From: a virus
DNA length: 55,497 nucleotides
Virus record (IMG/VR): IMGVR_UViG_3300047564_004158
Coordinates: 1 to 55,497 of that record
Strand: one strand, 5' to 3'
Shown here: piece after piece, positions 34,035 to 42,949 of the stretch
Layout: the number at the start of each line of letters is the position of its first letter
How positions within the stretch are numbered: the first letter of the stretch is position 1
The notes under the pieces: model-generated
Databases searched by the model: none
Told to the model about the DNA's origin: nothing
The model's input: the letters and a program-made list of their open reading frames with translations, nothing else
Position numbers and translations under genes: made by a program

Positions 34035-35837
34035 TTATCCCTCAATACGAGATACGTTATTACGCTTGATAACATTTATTTTTTCCAATAGAGGATGGCT
34101 AAAACCGTGGCTGACTAGGAATGTGTTTAAATGTTCCTCGCCTAGTAATACTTCTACTAGCTTTTCTTTACCATCTACATCTAGTGCTTCTACAGTTTCG
34201 TCTAATATAAGTAGATTAATTCTGCTAGCACTAAGTGTTTGCATTAATTTTCTAATAGCAAGTAATGTTGCTACATTTACACGAGCTTTTTCGCCACCGC
34301 TAAGTGCGTTAATGTCAATGTCACGGCCGTTATCTGTAATGATAACATTAAGTTTATCACTACTATTTACTTTAAAGCCAATCTGAAATCTGCCATCACT
34401 TAAGTCTACAAGATACTTATTAGTAATATCTTCTAAATCTTTTACTAAGCACTCTATTTTGTAGGCTACTAGTCCAGTTGTTGAAAACGTTTTTGTTAGT
34501 ACTTGCAGTATACTCATGCGTTCATTCATAATATTAAGCTGAAAACTATGTTCTTCTAGCTCTGCACCCATCTCTTGCAACTGTTGTTTAATGGTTTCTA
34601 CACGGCTATTATGTTGCTGAACTTTTAAGTTATTTTCTTCTGCTAATTTAATACGCTGCTGAGTATCTTTAAGCGTTTTAGCTAAATCGTCATATTTAGT
34701 TTGTAGGTCATCTTTAACAAGTGTTTTCTGTGGCAGTGAATTATCCACCAATATATGAAGCTTTTCCCACTCCATTTGCTGCTTAACATTTTGCTGATAA
34801 AGTTTATCTTGCTGCTCTAGTTCATTACTGGCAACTAATACAGCAGCAGCACTTGCTCTTGCTGATTCAATTTCCTGACTTTTATCATTGATTAATTCTG
34901 CTACTTTTACACTGTCTATTTGACTAAAACAAGTAGGACATATGCCTTGTAAGCTGTTAAGTTTTTTAACAAATGCCTCACCATCACGCACAGTTTTCAT
35001 GTGCTCAGCTTGCTCTTGTTGTAGTCGCTTAATATGCTGCTGATCTATTTTAGCGGGACCTGGTATCTTTAGCTCTATACTATTAAGCTGCTGCTTGTAA
35101 GTATTATTTTGTATAATCTTACGATTAGTCTTGTCTAGATTAGCAATCTCTAGTTCTAGTTCGGCTACTTGTTTGGGTAGCTCGCTATCCAAGGTTTCTA
35201 CTATGTGAAAACTTTTTACAGTTAGATCAGTTTTTTCGTACTTGTCTAGCCAATTATTAATAGTAGTAATTTTAGCTTGACACTCGGCAATTTCTTTGCC
35301 TAGCCCTAAGGTAACTTCCTTAAAAACTTCGCTTGCACGAGTATACTTTGTTAAGTTTAAGATTTCTATAAGAAACTTTTTACGTGCTGTATCTGCACTA
35401 GTTAAAAACTCTAGACTACTAGCATTACTTTGGTAGACGATTTGTGCAAAGCTTTTGTGATCAATGCCTATAATATCTTCAATAATTTTATAGGTTTGTG
35501 TAGCTGTATGACCACTAATATCATTACCATTTTTTAACAATTTTACAGTTTGCTGTGCGCCACGATTGCAGCGTATAGTATACTCATTGCCATCACGTTC
35601 TAAGTCTAGTTCAATAGTATAGTTTTTATCTTTGATATATCTGTTTAATATATCTGACTTTTTAATACCTTTACTATTTTTATTAAATAGTACTTCTTCT
35701 AGGATAAGTGCTATGCTACTTTTTCCGTGACCATTTTTACCAACTAGTTGTGTTAGTGGGGCTTTTACAAAGTTGATAACATTACCAGCCCCATAACTAA
35801 AACAATTACTCCAACGTAGTTCTTTGATTGTTATCAT
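34035..35837 (-). CDS. SbcC/Rad50/T4 gp46-like recombination ATPase
   Basis: Encodes 600 residues. Walker A GKNGHGKSS (residues 33-41), two coiled-coil arms joined by a zinc-hook CPTC (300-303), then the ABC signature LSGGEKARV (512-520) and Walker B LLILDE (542-547). It pairs with the SbcD-like nuclease coded just upstream; the complex resects double-strand ends and processes hairpins, and in T4-like phages feeds recombination-dependent replication. Length is near that of T4 gp46 (~560) and far below bacterial SbcC (~1050), so the coils are short. Confidence 0.95.
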   Translation of the reverse strand: MITIKELRWSNCFSYGAGNVINFVKAPLTQLVGKNGHGKSSIALILEEVLFNKNSKGIKKSDILNRYIKDKNYTIELDLERDGNEYTIRCNRGAQQTVKLLKNGNDISGHTATQTYKIIEDIIGIDHKSFAQIVYQSNASSLEFLTSADTARKKFLIEILNLTKYTRASEVFKEVTLGLGKEIAECQAKITTINNWLDKYEKTDLTVKSFHIVETLDSELPKQVAELELEIANLDKTNRKIIQNNTYKQQLNSIELKIPGPAKIDQQHIKRLQQEQAEHMKTVRDGEAFVKKLNSLQGICPTCFSQIDSVKVAELINDKSQEIESARASAAAVLVASNELEQQDKLYQQNVKQQMEWEKLHILVDNSLPQKTLVKDDLQTKYDDLAKTLKDTQQRIKLAEENNLKVQQHNSRVETIKQQLQEMGAELEEHSFQLNIMNERMSILQVLTKTFSTTGLVAYKIECLVKDLEDITNKYLVDLSDGRFQIGFKVNSSDKLNVIITDNGRDIDINALSGGEKARVNVATLLAIRKLMQTLSASRINLLILDETVEALDVDGKEKLVEVLLGEEHLNTFLVSHGFSHPLLEKINVIKRNNVSRIEG

Positions 35838-35997
35838 TTTTCCAAAACTTCTTTTTATTTAAAAAGCCCAATTGCTCTACTAACAAGATTGCGTTCTTGG
35901 CTTGTTCATAGTAGTCAAACCAACGTTCTTGATCACCACACTCGCGTTCAGCCATTATTCTAGCTACATAGATCATATTTGGGTGATACTCATTCAT
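35806..35997 (-). CDS. Small hypothetical protein between gp47- and gp46-like genes
   Basis: Encodes 63 residues and overlaps both neighbours (8 and 32 bases). It is helical and rich in Glu, Arg and Tyr: NMIYVARIMAERECGDQERW, FDYYEQAKNAILLVEQLGFL. Because it is wedged between the two subunits of the SbcCD-like complex, it may be a regulator or cofactor of that complex, but nothing in the sequence proves it. An equivalent small gene between 47 and 46 exists in some T4-like phages. Confidence 0.65.
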   Translation of the reverse strand: MNEYHPNMIYVARIMAERECGDQERWFDYYEQAKNAILLVEQLGFLNKKKFWKNDNNQRTTLE

Positions 35998-36949
35998 TTT
36001 CTATTTTATCCAGATGATTTTGCACCTCAACCGCAGCACGCTCTACAACCTCCTCAGGCAGGGCTAGTATATAACGTAAGTATTCGCGTACTTCTTCTAG
36101 GAGTGTCATCTCACTATCTAGCATAAGCTGTACATCGCTTGTGCGCTTGATTACCTTGCGGTCAATTAACTCACTGTCCTCCAACTCACCTAACTCTTGC
36201 AGGTCGCCCTCAACTTGATAAATTGTGTGATGATAGTCGGTTGGCGGTTTAGGGTCACTAGCACCAACAGTTTTACGTATAAGTTGTGGTAATTCTAGCT
36301 TAATCCAACTATGTTTTAGTGTATCTGTATCTAGTAAGATTACACCTGTGTCAACAGGTTGACGATGAAAGCTAGTAGTAACAGGGCTGCCGGGATAGAG
36401 AATATTGAGCTGACAATTTTCATAGCTATGTAGGTCTCCGGCTAAGACAACGTCCCAGCCACTAAAAATTTTTAAATCTACTTCAGGCGTTACATGTGGA
36501 GGTATTGCACCACGAACGTGTGTGCATAATATTTGACCACCTTCAGGCCAAGGATTGTTCTGTTCAAAGTCCTTGAGCTTGTTGTATGGAACAAACTCTA
36601 TGCCATAGTCGCTATAGTAGTCATCTACTACTATAACTTTGCGATTCATTAAATTAGTAGCTCGTGCTAAATTTGTTAAAAACGTTGTGGACTTTTTAAC
36701 AGCTTCATGATTACCGCTGTATATGATTGTGTTAATATTACAGTGACTAATCATATCAAAGTAAATCTCTAACTCATCCATACTAGGTAATTTATCAAAC
36801 ACATCTCCGCCTATTACAAATAAGTCAGCTTTAGTTTGTTGCTCAGCCAGTTGTTGCCACAACAATTTATATCTATTTCTAGCCCAATCTACAGGTACAT
36901 TCTTTTGCCCTAATTTTATATGAATATCGGCTGTAAATAATACTTGCAT
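35990..36949 (-). CDS. SbcD/Mre11/T4 gp47-like nuclease
   Basis: Encodes 319 residues, a calcineurin-like phosphoesterase. Metal-binding motifs run in the right order: ADIHIKLG (Asp8, His10), GGDVFD (Asp49), SGNHEA (Asn80, His81), later CTHVRG and AGDLHSY. It is the nuclease partner of the gp46-like ATPase. In T4 the 46/47 pair is needed for recombination and host DNA breakdown. It is followed by a 63-residue gene that precedes the partner subunit. Family assignment is firm. Confidence 0.94.
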   Translation of the reverse strand: MQVLFTADIHIKLGQKNVPVDWARNRYKLLWQQLAEQQTKADLFVIGGDVFDKLPSMDELEIYFDMISHCNINTIIYSGNHEAVKKSTTFLTNLARATNLMNRKVIVVDDYYSDYGIEFVPYNKLKDFEQNNPWPEGGQILCTHVRGAIPPHVTPEVDLKIFSGWDVVLAGDLHSYENCQLNILYPGSPVTTSFHRQPVDTGVILLDTDTLKHSWIKLELPQLIRKTVGASDPKPPTDYHHTIYQVEGDLQELGELEDSELIDRKVIKRTSDVQLMLDSEMTLLEEVREYLRYILALPEEVVERAAVEVQNHLDKIENE

Positions 36950-36967
36950 TGTTTTTCCAAATAGAAT

Positions 36968-36993
36968 GGCCCAGTAACCGAAATTACTGGGCC
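36968..36993 (-). terminator. Strong intergenic hairpin between ssDNA-binding protein and gp47-like gene
   Basis: A perfect 10-bp stem (36968-36977 with 36984-36993) with loop CCGAAA; on the - strand the loop carries TTCG. There is no T run after it on the - strand, so termination may be partial. It could act as an attenuator or as a 3' stabiliser of the abundant ssDNA-binding protein message, as with similar hairpins in T4. Confidence 0.6.
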
Positions 36994-36999
36994 CTGTTA

Positions 37000-37641
37000 T
37001 TAACCTAACTCTTTGATGGCTTCAGCTTGACTTTCGTCTAAATCATCTTCTTCAGCACTAGCTGTGGTGATTTTTTCTAAGAGAGCTTTAACTTCATCTG
37101 CTGTAGGTCTTGGAAACTTGTCGTCAATGTTTTGTGCACTATCCGCAGCTGCTCGTTCTGCCTCTGTAAGGGCACGAGGCTTGCAACGTAATACTTGTAG
37201 TGTGTATTCGACATTAAATGCAAGTGGGCCAGTTTTTTGACGCTTAAATACTACATCCCAGCCTGTATCATAGTCGGTAGGATCACCTAAATCTTCTGCT
37301 GCTGTAAGAATTTGTTCAAACAATTTCTTCTTTAGATTAAGTGCTTTGACCTTACCATCCTTAGGGTCGATACAGTTAATAGAGTAGCTCCAGCTGCATT
37401 TTAGATCAGGATAGTAATCAGGTACATGATCCTTTTCTAGATTGTCGAACTTTTCTTTTTCACGGCTAAAGGCCAAGCACTCAATAGGAATGTCTTTATT
37501 GTTAGTGCCTTTAGTCCAGTAAATATAACGTGGCAAAACTCCGCCAACTAATCTAACAGTGTTTTCACCGTCTTTGTATTCGTAAGTTTCTACTTTATTT
37601 GTAGCTGCTTTACCTTTAGTTTGTTTAAAGCTAAGTGCCAT
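37000..37641 (-). CDS. Probable single-stranded-DNA-binding protein (gp32-like)
   Basis: Encodes 213 residues. The N terminus MALSFKQTKGKAATNKVETY and the early strand DGENTVRLVGGVLPRYIYW fit phage SSB-type proteins, with aromatic residues in a beta core (WTKGTNNKDIPIECLAFSRE, DYDTGWDVVFKRQKTGPL) and an acidic flexible tail (EEDDLDESQAEAIKELG). Acidic tails recruit replication partners in gp32 and SSB. No clear zinc motif is seen, unlike T4 gp32. Its location between gp47-like and helicase genes and the 3' hairpin support a role in replication. The assignment is by overall pattern. Confidence 0.7.
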   Translation of the reverse strand: MALSFKQTKGKAATNKVETYEYKDGENTVRLVGGVLPRYIYWTKGTNNKDIPIECLAFSREKEKFDNLEKDHVPDYYPDLKCSWSYSINCIDPKDGKVKALNLKKKLFEQILTAAEDLGDPTDYDTGWDVVFKRQKTGPLAFNVEYTLQVLRCKPRALTEAERAAADSAQNIDDKFPRPTADEVKALLEKITTASAEEDDLDESQAEAIKELG

Positions 37642-38004
37642 TTATTCCTCGTATTTGAAATATAATTTGTTGTTTGTAATTGTTAATAGCGGATTGTATT
37701 TTATTGCGTCGATTTTTAGGTCTGGATAGTAAGTTAAGTCTAAATAGGTGTAACCTAAATCTCTGTACTGCTGATAGCTTCTACGTGCCGCTAGCTGTAT
37801 ATACTGTGATTTAAATAGTATATCTGTGTTACGATCAAAGAAAAGTTGGCCAGGACTAGTTAGAAAACTACTTCCGCCGCCAAATCCAAGTTTAAACCCT
37901 TTGTAGTAATCTTCTAGTAATTCAACTAATTTTATTGCGTCGCCTTTAGCGGCATGCTCTAATTTACTAAGGTTGAAGCGGAAACTTTTTCTTTGATTCA
38001 TCAT
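37642..38004 (-). CDS. Hypothetical basic protein upstream of the ssDNA-binding protein gene
   Basis: Encodes 120 residues, immediately before the SSB-like gene with no gap. It opens MMNQRKSFRFNLSKLEHAAKG and contains Gly-rich GFKLGFGGGSSF and Tyr-rich RSYQQYRDLGYTYLDLTYYP. Leu/Tyr alternation suggests a mixed alpha/beta fold. A TATAAT lies two bases before its first ATG. No family recognised; co-transcription suggests a replication or recombination role. Confidence 0.65.
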   Translation of the reverse strand: MMNQRKSFRFNLSKLEHAAKGDAIKLVELLEDYYKGFKLGFGGGSSFLTSPGQLFFDRNTDILFKSQYIQLAARRSYQQYRDLGYTYLDLTYYPDLKIDAIKYNPLLTITNNKLYFKYEE

Positions 38005-38006
38005 AT

Positions 38007-38035
38007 ATTATAACACAATGTGGTTGGCCAGGCAA
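38007..38035 (-). promoter_or_regulatory. Candidate sigma-70 promoter before the SSB pair
   Basis: TATAAT with a TGn extension and, 17 bases upstream, TTGCCT (three of six consensus bases at the start of the box). The first ATG is so close to the -10 box that transcription would begin at or after it, which weakens this call, or implies leaderless translation from the second ATG. Confidence 0.4.
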
Positions 38036-38045
38036 GTTAAAATTT

Positions 38046-39338
38046 CTATACCGATACTATTTCCCAGCCCTTCTTCATGTATAGTCCTAGCCTATCATTA
38101 TTTTGCTTTTTATCAGCCCAACCACTAAACTGAATATCTACTACAATAGGATCTAGTTTACCTGGATGTGGTCGCATTATTCTACCCACAATTTGTTCTA
38201 GTAAGCTATCATTACTCATTGGTACTGCTAGGATAACACAGCTAAGGATGTTGATTGAGATTCCTTCACTGAAGATTTGGCGGCTACCAGCAATGCACAT
38301 TTTTTGCTTGGTGAGGATTTGGTCTTTTGCATATTGCCGTTCCTCAAAGCTGGTGTCGCCAGTAACCAACAAACACGTTTCTCCAACATACTCTTTTACC
38401 TTTTCTAAGAATTCTACACGATCGGCTACTACTAGTACACTATGTCCGCGTTCAATATGATAACTGGCTAGTGCACTAATATATTTTCTGTAATATTCGC
38501 TTTGGGTTAGTTCATTGATTTTTTCTACCCAAGGCACATTGTGTTTTAGTGTAATATTACTTTTTACTAAGTGTACTACTGGATTTATAGTATTAGCTTG
38601 TTCTGGTTTAAATACTGTTGTACCAAAATAATCCTGAAAAATTACATGTTTACCATCTTTACGCTGCATAGTACCACTTAGTGCTAATCTATATCTAGCG
38701 TGAAAAGTATCTATAGTTTGACTAAATGTTGTGGCAGGACAGTGATGTGCTTCATCTAAGATGATAGTACCAAACTCTTTATTTATTTTATCTAAGTTTT
38801 TTACTATACTTTGTACATTGCCAACTACAATAAAATGGTCTTCTATGTCAAATGTTCCGCTGCCTATTAAACCTGGTGTTAAGCCAAACAGTGCCTCAAT
38901 TTCTTCACGCCATTGATCACGTAGTGCTGTAGTATGGGTTACTACAAGTGTTTTTTGTCCCCACTTGCGAGCAATATGTAGAGCAGTGAATGTTTTACCC
39001 CAGCCTACTAGTGCGTTAATAAAGCAAGTATCTGTAACTTGATCGTATATCTCTAACTGATCCGGTCTAAGATTATATTTTGCTGTAGGAAATGGTACAG
39101 GATTGGTTACTCGTTTATCTACTATAGTATAACCTTCAGGTATTAGATCTGTGCGACCTTGTGGCACACTAAGTATACCACCAGTAAAACTTTTATAGTT
39201 TTTAATAGTTTCTACACTAATAAATTTCTTTGATCCAGTATTCTTTTGAATCTTATAAGTTAGTGAATTCATTATAAACTTACTAGCAGCGCTACCTGGA
39301 TTATCCATGTAGATTCTATTACTAATAATAGCTTTCAC
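38046..39338 (-). CDS. UvsW-like SF2 helicase
   Basis: Encodes 430 residues. Helicase motifs: Q-type RPDQLEIYDQV, motif I GWGKTFTAL (residues 112-120), motif Ia VTHTTALRDQW, motif II DEAH (195-198), motif III ALSGTMQRKD, and motif VI EQIVGRIMRPHPGK. The layout matches UvsW/RAD25-like DNA helicases that unwind branched DNA and R-loops; in T4 UvsW controls the switch from origin- to recombination-dependent replication. It overlaps the upstream gene by 4 bases. T4 UvsW is longer (~500), so an N-terminal domain may be reduced. Confidence 0.92.
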   Translation of the reverse strand: MKAIISNRIYMDNPGSAASKFIMNSLTYKIQKNTGSKKFISVETIKNYKSFTGGILSVPQGRTDLIPEGYTIVDKRVTNPVPFPTAKYNLRPDQLEIYDQVTDTCFINALVGWGKTFTALHIARKWGQKTLVVTHTTALRDQWREEIEALFGLTPGLIGSGTFDIEDHFIVVGNVQSIVKNLDKINKEFGTIILDEAHHCPATTFSQTIDTFHARYRLALSGTMQRKDGKHVIFQDYFGTTVFKPEQANTINPVVHLVKSNITLKHNVPWVEKINELTQSEYYRKYISALASYHIERGHSVLVVADRVEFLEKVKEYVGETCLLVTGDTSFEERQYAKDQILTKQKMCIAGSRQIFSEGISINILSCVILAVPMSNDSLLEQIVGRIMRPHPGKLDPIVVDIQFSGWADKKQNNDRLGLYMKKGWEIVSV

Positions 39339-39898
39339 ACTAGTCTCCAGGTTGGTTTAATTGGTTCACTATAATATCCATACAATAAATTGCTGCCACT
39401 ATAAGTTAGTATACCGGCATAAGGTTCAGTTTCTTTTGGTACTTGTAGACTTTTAAAGCGTTCAGCTAGACCTGTAATTTCTAACACACACCCTATACCC
39501 TGCGCAGGTAAAACTTGTTTAATCCTATATGTAGCCAGCTTGGCGCGCGTAGATTTTTTGTGCTGAAATAGCTGTCCACTGCTGTCAATAAACCAAGTAG
39601 TAGACTTGGCTAATTTTATAACATCTTGTAAAAAGTATATTGCTGTACCAATAGGAAATAATTCCTTGCCTATTTGTAATCTACGCAATCCAAGTGTAGG
39701 CTTATCAATATTTTTATCATCTACTACGCGATACCTATGTGTAAAGGTTACTGTATCAGCATCTATATATTGTTTACTATAAAACGTCAAGCCGCCTAGC
39801 TGCTGCGGCTCACGTTCGCCTAGTCTAAATACGGGCCAGACTATCTCCGTCAGCTTTATAGGTTTCCTCAAAGTGTCCAAAGCTATAATCATCTCCAA
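39335..39898 (-). CDS. Hypothetical protein overlapping the DNA polymerase 3' end
   Basis: Encodes up to 187 residues. The first ATG gives a 74-base overlap with the polymerase gene, and no good start with a ribosome site appears nearer the polymerase stop, so the true start is open. The body (VWPVFRLGEREPQQLGGLTF, KPTLGLRRLQIGKELFPIG) has the look of a compact beta protein. It overlaps the helicase by 4 bases (ATGA). No family recognised. Confidence 0.6.
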   Translation of the reverse strand: MEMIIALDTLRKPIKLTEIVWPVFRLGEREPQQLGGLTFYSKQYIDADTVTFTHRYRVVDDKNIDKPTLGLRRLQIGKELFPIGTAIYFLQDVIKLAKSTTWFIDSSGQLFQHKKSTRAKLATYRIKQVLPAQGIGCVLEITGLAERFKSLQVPKETEPYAGILTYSGSNLLYGYYSEPIKPTWRLV

Positions 39899-42104
39899 TA
39901 TCTTGATCTACGCCAATAGGAAAGCCGGCAATATTGCAGCCCCAATTGTATTGTGTGTTTTTACGTAATATTTCGCAATATTCCTCTACGTGCTCGGTCT
40001 TAACAATTGCCACGATTGAGTCATGGACAAGCATGAAGATTCTTGCGTCAAGCTCACACTCTCTAATTTCTCTAGCAGTTCCAATAGCTCCGAGTAAGTT
40101 AACGTCACTTGCCAGCGATTGGATTTCTGAATTAATACCACTTCGTACTTCGTGGGCTGCGATTCCTTTGTCACTGCTGAATACATTAGGAAGCCGTCTT
40201 TTTCGGCCAAAAAACGAGTAAGTATATCCATTTTGTTGAATAAAGTCCTTGCGCGTGTCTAACCACTGTTTTAGTTTCTTAAAAGTTGTAAAATACTGCT
40301 TAATATCATCACGAGCACGATCTACTGGATAATGCTGACCTGTTGCTTTAGTAACTGTTACACTGACTTTATCTGCCCCACTACCATACAAGATACCAAA
40401 GCTAATAGCTTTAGCACTTTGACGCATATCTGGATAAAGTTTCTTTACCTGATCAACTTCACAGGGCAAGTCAAACACCATTTTAGCAATACTGCTGTGA
40501 AAATCACCGCCATCTGTAAACACTTTCTGCAGGTTTTTATCTCCCGACAATACAGCAGCATAATACATTTCAGCAGTTCTTAAGTCTTGCGAAACGATTT
40601 TATAGCCCTCTGGAGCTTTGATACAACCTTTGATAATAGGATCATCACGCGGTATTTGTTGCGCGTTAAACTTTCCACTACTACTAAGACGACCACTAGT
40701 GGTAAAGATAAGATTAAAATTAGTACGAATCCTATCATCCCTATCAAGCTCAGGAAGTATTTTGTGTATATATGTGTTTTGGATTTTGGATAGCTTACGT
40801 ACTTGTAGGATCGCTTTAGGAAGCTCATGTTCTTCACTCAATTGTTCTAGGACTTCTGCATCTGTACTAATAGCGCCTGTACTGGTTTTCTTGCCTGTAG
40901 GTGTTAAACCAACATAGTCAAATAGTATACTACGCAGTTGCATAACACTATTTGGGTTAAATATCTTGCAGTTAGCTATCTCAAACTTCTTTACTTCGTC
41001 AAAAGTATAAATATGCTGTTTAGCTTCTTCAATTTTAGTAGATAGGTATTTGTCTGCAAGTTGCATACGCTCACGACTAATAGGTATTCCTACTTCTTCC
41101 ATGTCCATTAAGAATAATGTACCTGGGATTAGTATTTCTGTGTATACTTTGCGTAAGTTGTCGTTCTTTTGAACAATAGGCCAAAACTTGTTAAACAGTT
41201 CTAGCGTAACGGCTGTGTCTATACTAGCATATTCACTGATAATATCAAACGGAATTAAATCGTAGGTAAAGTTCTCGTTGAGCATACCGTGTTGACGGCA
41301 ATATTCTTTTTTAAATTCATCCAGTTTAGCATCATAGTCGCCATAATCTGTGTACTTTAGCGCTAGTTCTTTTAGGCCATGACTATCAGTTTCGTCTAGG
41401 ACATAATGCATAACCATTGTGTCATGTACCCGTGTACGGTCAAAATCTAAGTCTAGGTGATATTTAAGCATTTTATAGTCAAATTTCATATTATGAAAGA
41501 CTATAGTAAAACGGCTGCAAATTTCTTTTAGAAGTTCAAAGGTACTCTCACCAATACAATCACAACTAATATATCTGCCGTGATTTGGCTTGTAGCTTAT
41601 GCTTATTCCTAGCACATAACCGTCGCGTGGATATAAACCTGTAGTTTCTGTGTCTATAGCAACTACACCTTGTGCATTTTCTAAGACTTCTTGAAAAAAG
41701 GCATAAGCATCTTCTTCGCGGTCAATACCGCAAAAATCACCTTGCTTAACACCCTTAACTTCACCATTAATATGTTTATGTATTTTGTCTAGGGCACGCT
41801 CAAAATCAGGTTTTCCTTCTGGCTTAAATGCCAGCATTGCTGGATTGCTAATAGGTATAAACTTTTCGTTTACCAATTGACCAGCATAGTTAGTAACGCT
41901 AGTAATTTTGGCATATTCTTTGGCCGCTTCTGCGCCTACCAAGATCACTAAGTCATAGAGATCAGTATCTATATCAAGATCAACGTCTTTTTTCAGCAAT
42001 TTAGTAATTGGTTTTGAGCTCATGTGAAAATGCTCAAAATCAAACTGGAAATAATCTTTATATCTGGTTCTGTTAGGGGCTTTATCAATTACGGCAATTT
42101 TCAT
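39825..42104 (-). CDS. DNA polymerase, family A, with 3'-5' exonuclease
   Basis: Encodes 759 residues. Proofreading motifs: AIDTETTGLYPRDG (ExoI), FHNMKFDYKML (ExoII) and YASIDTAVTLELF (ExoIII). Polymerase motif A is SQDLRTAEMYYAA (Asp and Glu kept), motif B is RQSAKAISFGILYGSG with Phe at the E. coli 762 position, and motif C is VHDSIVAIV (His-Asp-Ser, 694-696) in place of the common His-Asp-Glu. No 5' exonuclease domain; a separate gene supplies it. It is the main replicative polymerase, coded next to primase and helicase. The primase gene's stop overlaps its start (ATGA). Confidence 0.95.
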   Translation of the reverse strand: MKIAVIDKAPNRTRYKDYFQFDFEHFHMSSKPITKLLKKDVDLDIDTDLYDLVILVGAEAAKEYAKITSVTNYAGQLVNEKFIPISNPAMLAFKPEGKPDFERALDKIHKHINGEVKGVKQGDFCGIDREEDAYAFFQEVLENAQGVVAIDTETTGLYPRDGYVLGISISYKPNHGRYISCDCIGESTFELLKEICSRFTIVFHNMKFDYKMLKYHLDLDFDRTRVHDTMVMHYVLDETDSHGLKELALKYTDYGDYDAKLDEFKKEYCRQHGMLNENFTYDLIPFDIISEYASIDTAVTLELFNKFWPIVQKNDNLRKVYTEILIPGTLFLMDMEEVGIPISRERMQLADKYLSTKIEEAKQHIYTFDEVKKFEIANCKIFNPNSVMQLRSILFDYVGLTPTGKKTSTGAISTDAEVLEQLSEEHELPKAILQVRKLSKIQNTYIHKILPELDRDDRIRTNFNLIFTTSGRLSSSGKFNAQQIPRDDPIIKGCIKAPEGYKIVSQDLRTAEMYYAAVLSGDKNLQKVFTDGGDFHSSIAKMVFDLPCEVDQVKKLYPDMRQSAKAISFGILYGSGADKVSVTVTKATGQHYPVDRARDDIKQYFTTFKKLKQWLDTRKDFIQQNGYTYSFFGRKRRLPNVFSSDKGIAAHEVRSGINSEIQSLASDVNLLGAIGTAREIRECELDARIFMLVHDSIVAIVKTEHVEEYCEILRKNTQYNWGCNIAGFPIGVDQDIGDDYSFGHFEETYKADGDSLARI

Positions 42105-42949
42105 TGAATATACTCTTTTATGCTTGTTACGTCTAGTTGATCTAATTCACCAGGATCAACACCGTCTGGCAACTTTACAATTTCTACTATAAAATCATCT
42201 TCTTCTAGTGTTGGCTTAAGCTGTTTTGCTGCTTTTTCGCCTGCCTCATCGCCGTCAAATAAGATGTATATATTTGTAACACCTTGTGCCTTAAATGGTA
42301 ACAATTTTTGTTTTGCAGTATTTTGCAGTGTATTTGTACCAAAACAGCAGACCGCATTTTTAATTCCTTTATCATAAAGATTAAGCATATCAAACACGCC
42401 TTCTACTAGAACTATACTGCGACTAGGTGTTTCTAAATAACTGGGAAATAGTGGCAGTTGGACACCACTAGGGTAATTTATATATCTGGGATTTACGTTA
42501 CTAAGTGTATGTCTACCAACAAATACCTTAATCTTATTAGTAACATCTTGTATAGGAAATACAATACGATCTTGTAGTTTTTCTACTTGATTTGTATAAA
42601 AAGCGTTAAAGTGTTTTAGTGTACTAGCACTAATACCACGAAATGGTTTTGTCCAGGGTGTATGCCCTAGTGGAATTGCTATTTCTTGGCTTGCACTAAT
42701 TTCTTGTAATTTCTTCTTGAGATTAGCAATCCTAAGTGGCACAGGATTAGTAAAGACCCCAAAATATTTAAAGATGTTAGTTTTAAACCCACAACTAAAA
42801 CAATGGGCAGCGCCACTAACACGATCGATTCTAAAACTAGGATTATTATCTTCATGTTCTGGATTCAAGCATTTAATTAGGTAGTCTCGCCCGCTTACAG
42901 TATAAGCTAGGCCATTCTTTTGTAGTAGCTCTAGGATTGGATCACTCAT
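42101..42949 (-). CDS. DnaG-type DNA primase
   Basis: Encodes 282 residues. The N-terminal CHC2 zinc site is C27-x4-H32-x17-C50-x2-C53 (CLNPEH; HCFSCGF). The TOPRIM core follows, with VLVEGVFDMLNLYDKG (Glu183) and YILFDGDEAGEKA (Asp232, Asp234). It is shorter than bacterial DnaG and lacks a DnaB-binding C-terminal domain. It makes RNA primers at the fork with the adjacent helicase; it is separate from the helicase, unlike T7 gp4. It overlaps the polymerase gene by 4 bases. Confidence 0.93.
   Translation of the reverse strand: MSDPILELLQKNGLAYTVSGRDYLIKCLNPEHEDNNPSFRIDRVSGAAHCFSCGFKTNIFKYFGVFTNPVPLRIANLKKKLQEISASQEIAIPLGHTPWTKPFRGISASTLKHFNAFYTNQVEKLQDRIVFPIQDVTNKIKVFVGRHTLSNVNPRYINYPSGVQLPLFPSYLETPSRSIVLVEGVFDMLNLYDKGIKNAVCCFGTNTLQNTAKQKLLPFKAQGVTNIYILFDGDEAGEKAAKQLKPTLEEDDFIVEIVKLPDGVDPGELDQLDVTSIKEYIQ

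Noticed and set aside
40580-40917. Reading frames of 83-99 residues opposite or within the polymerase gene
   Set aside because: They overlap conserved polymerase motifs and have no start signals; they are shadows of the real frame.
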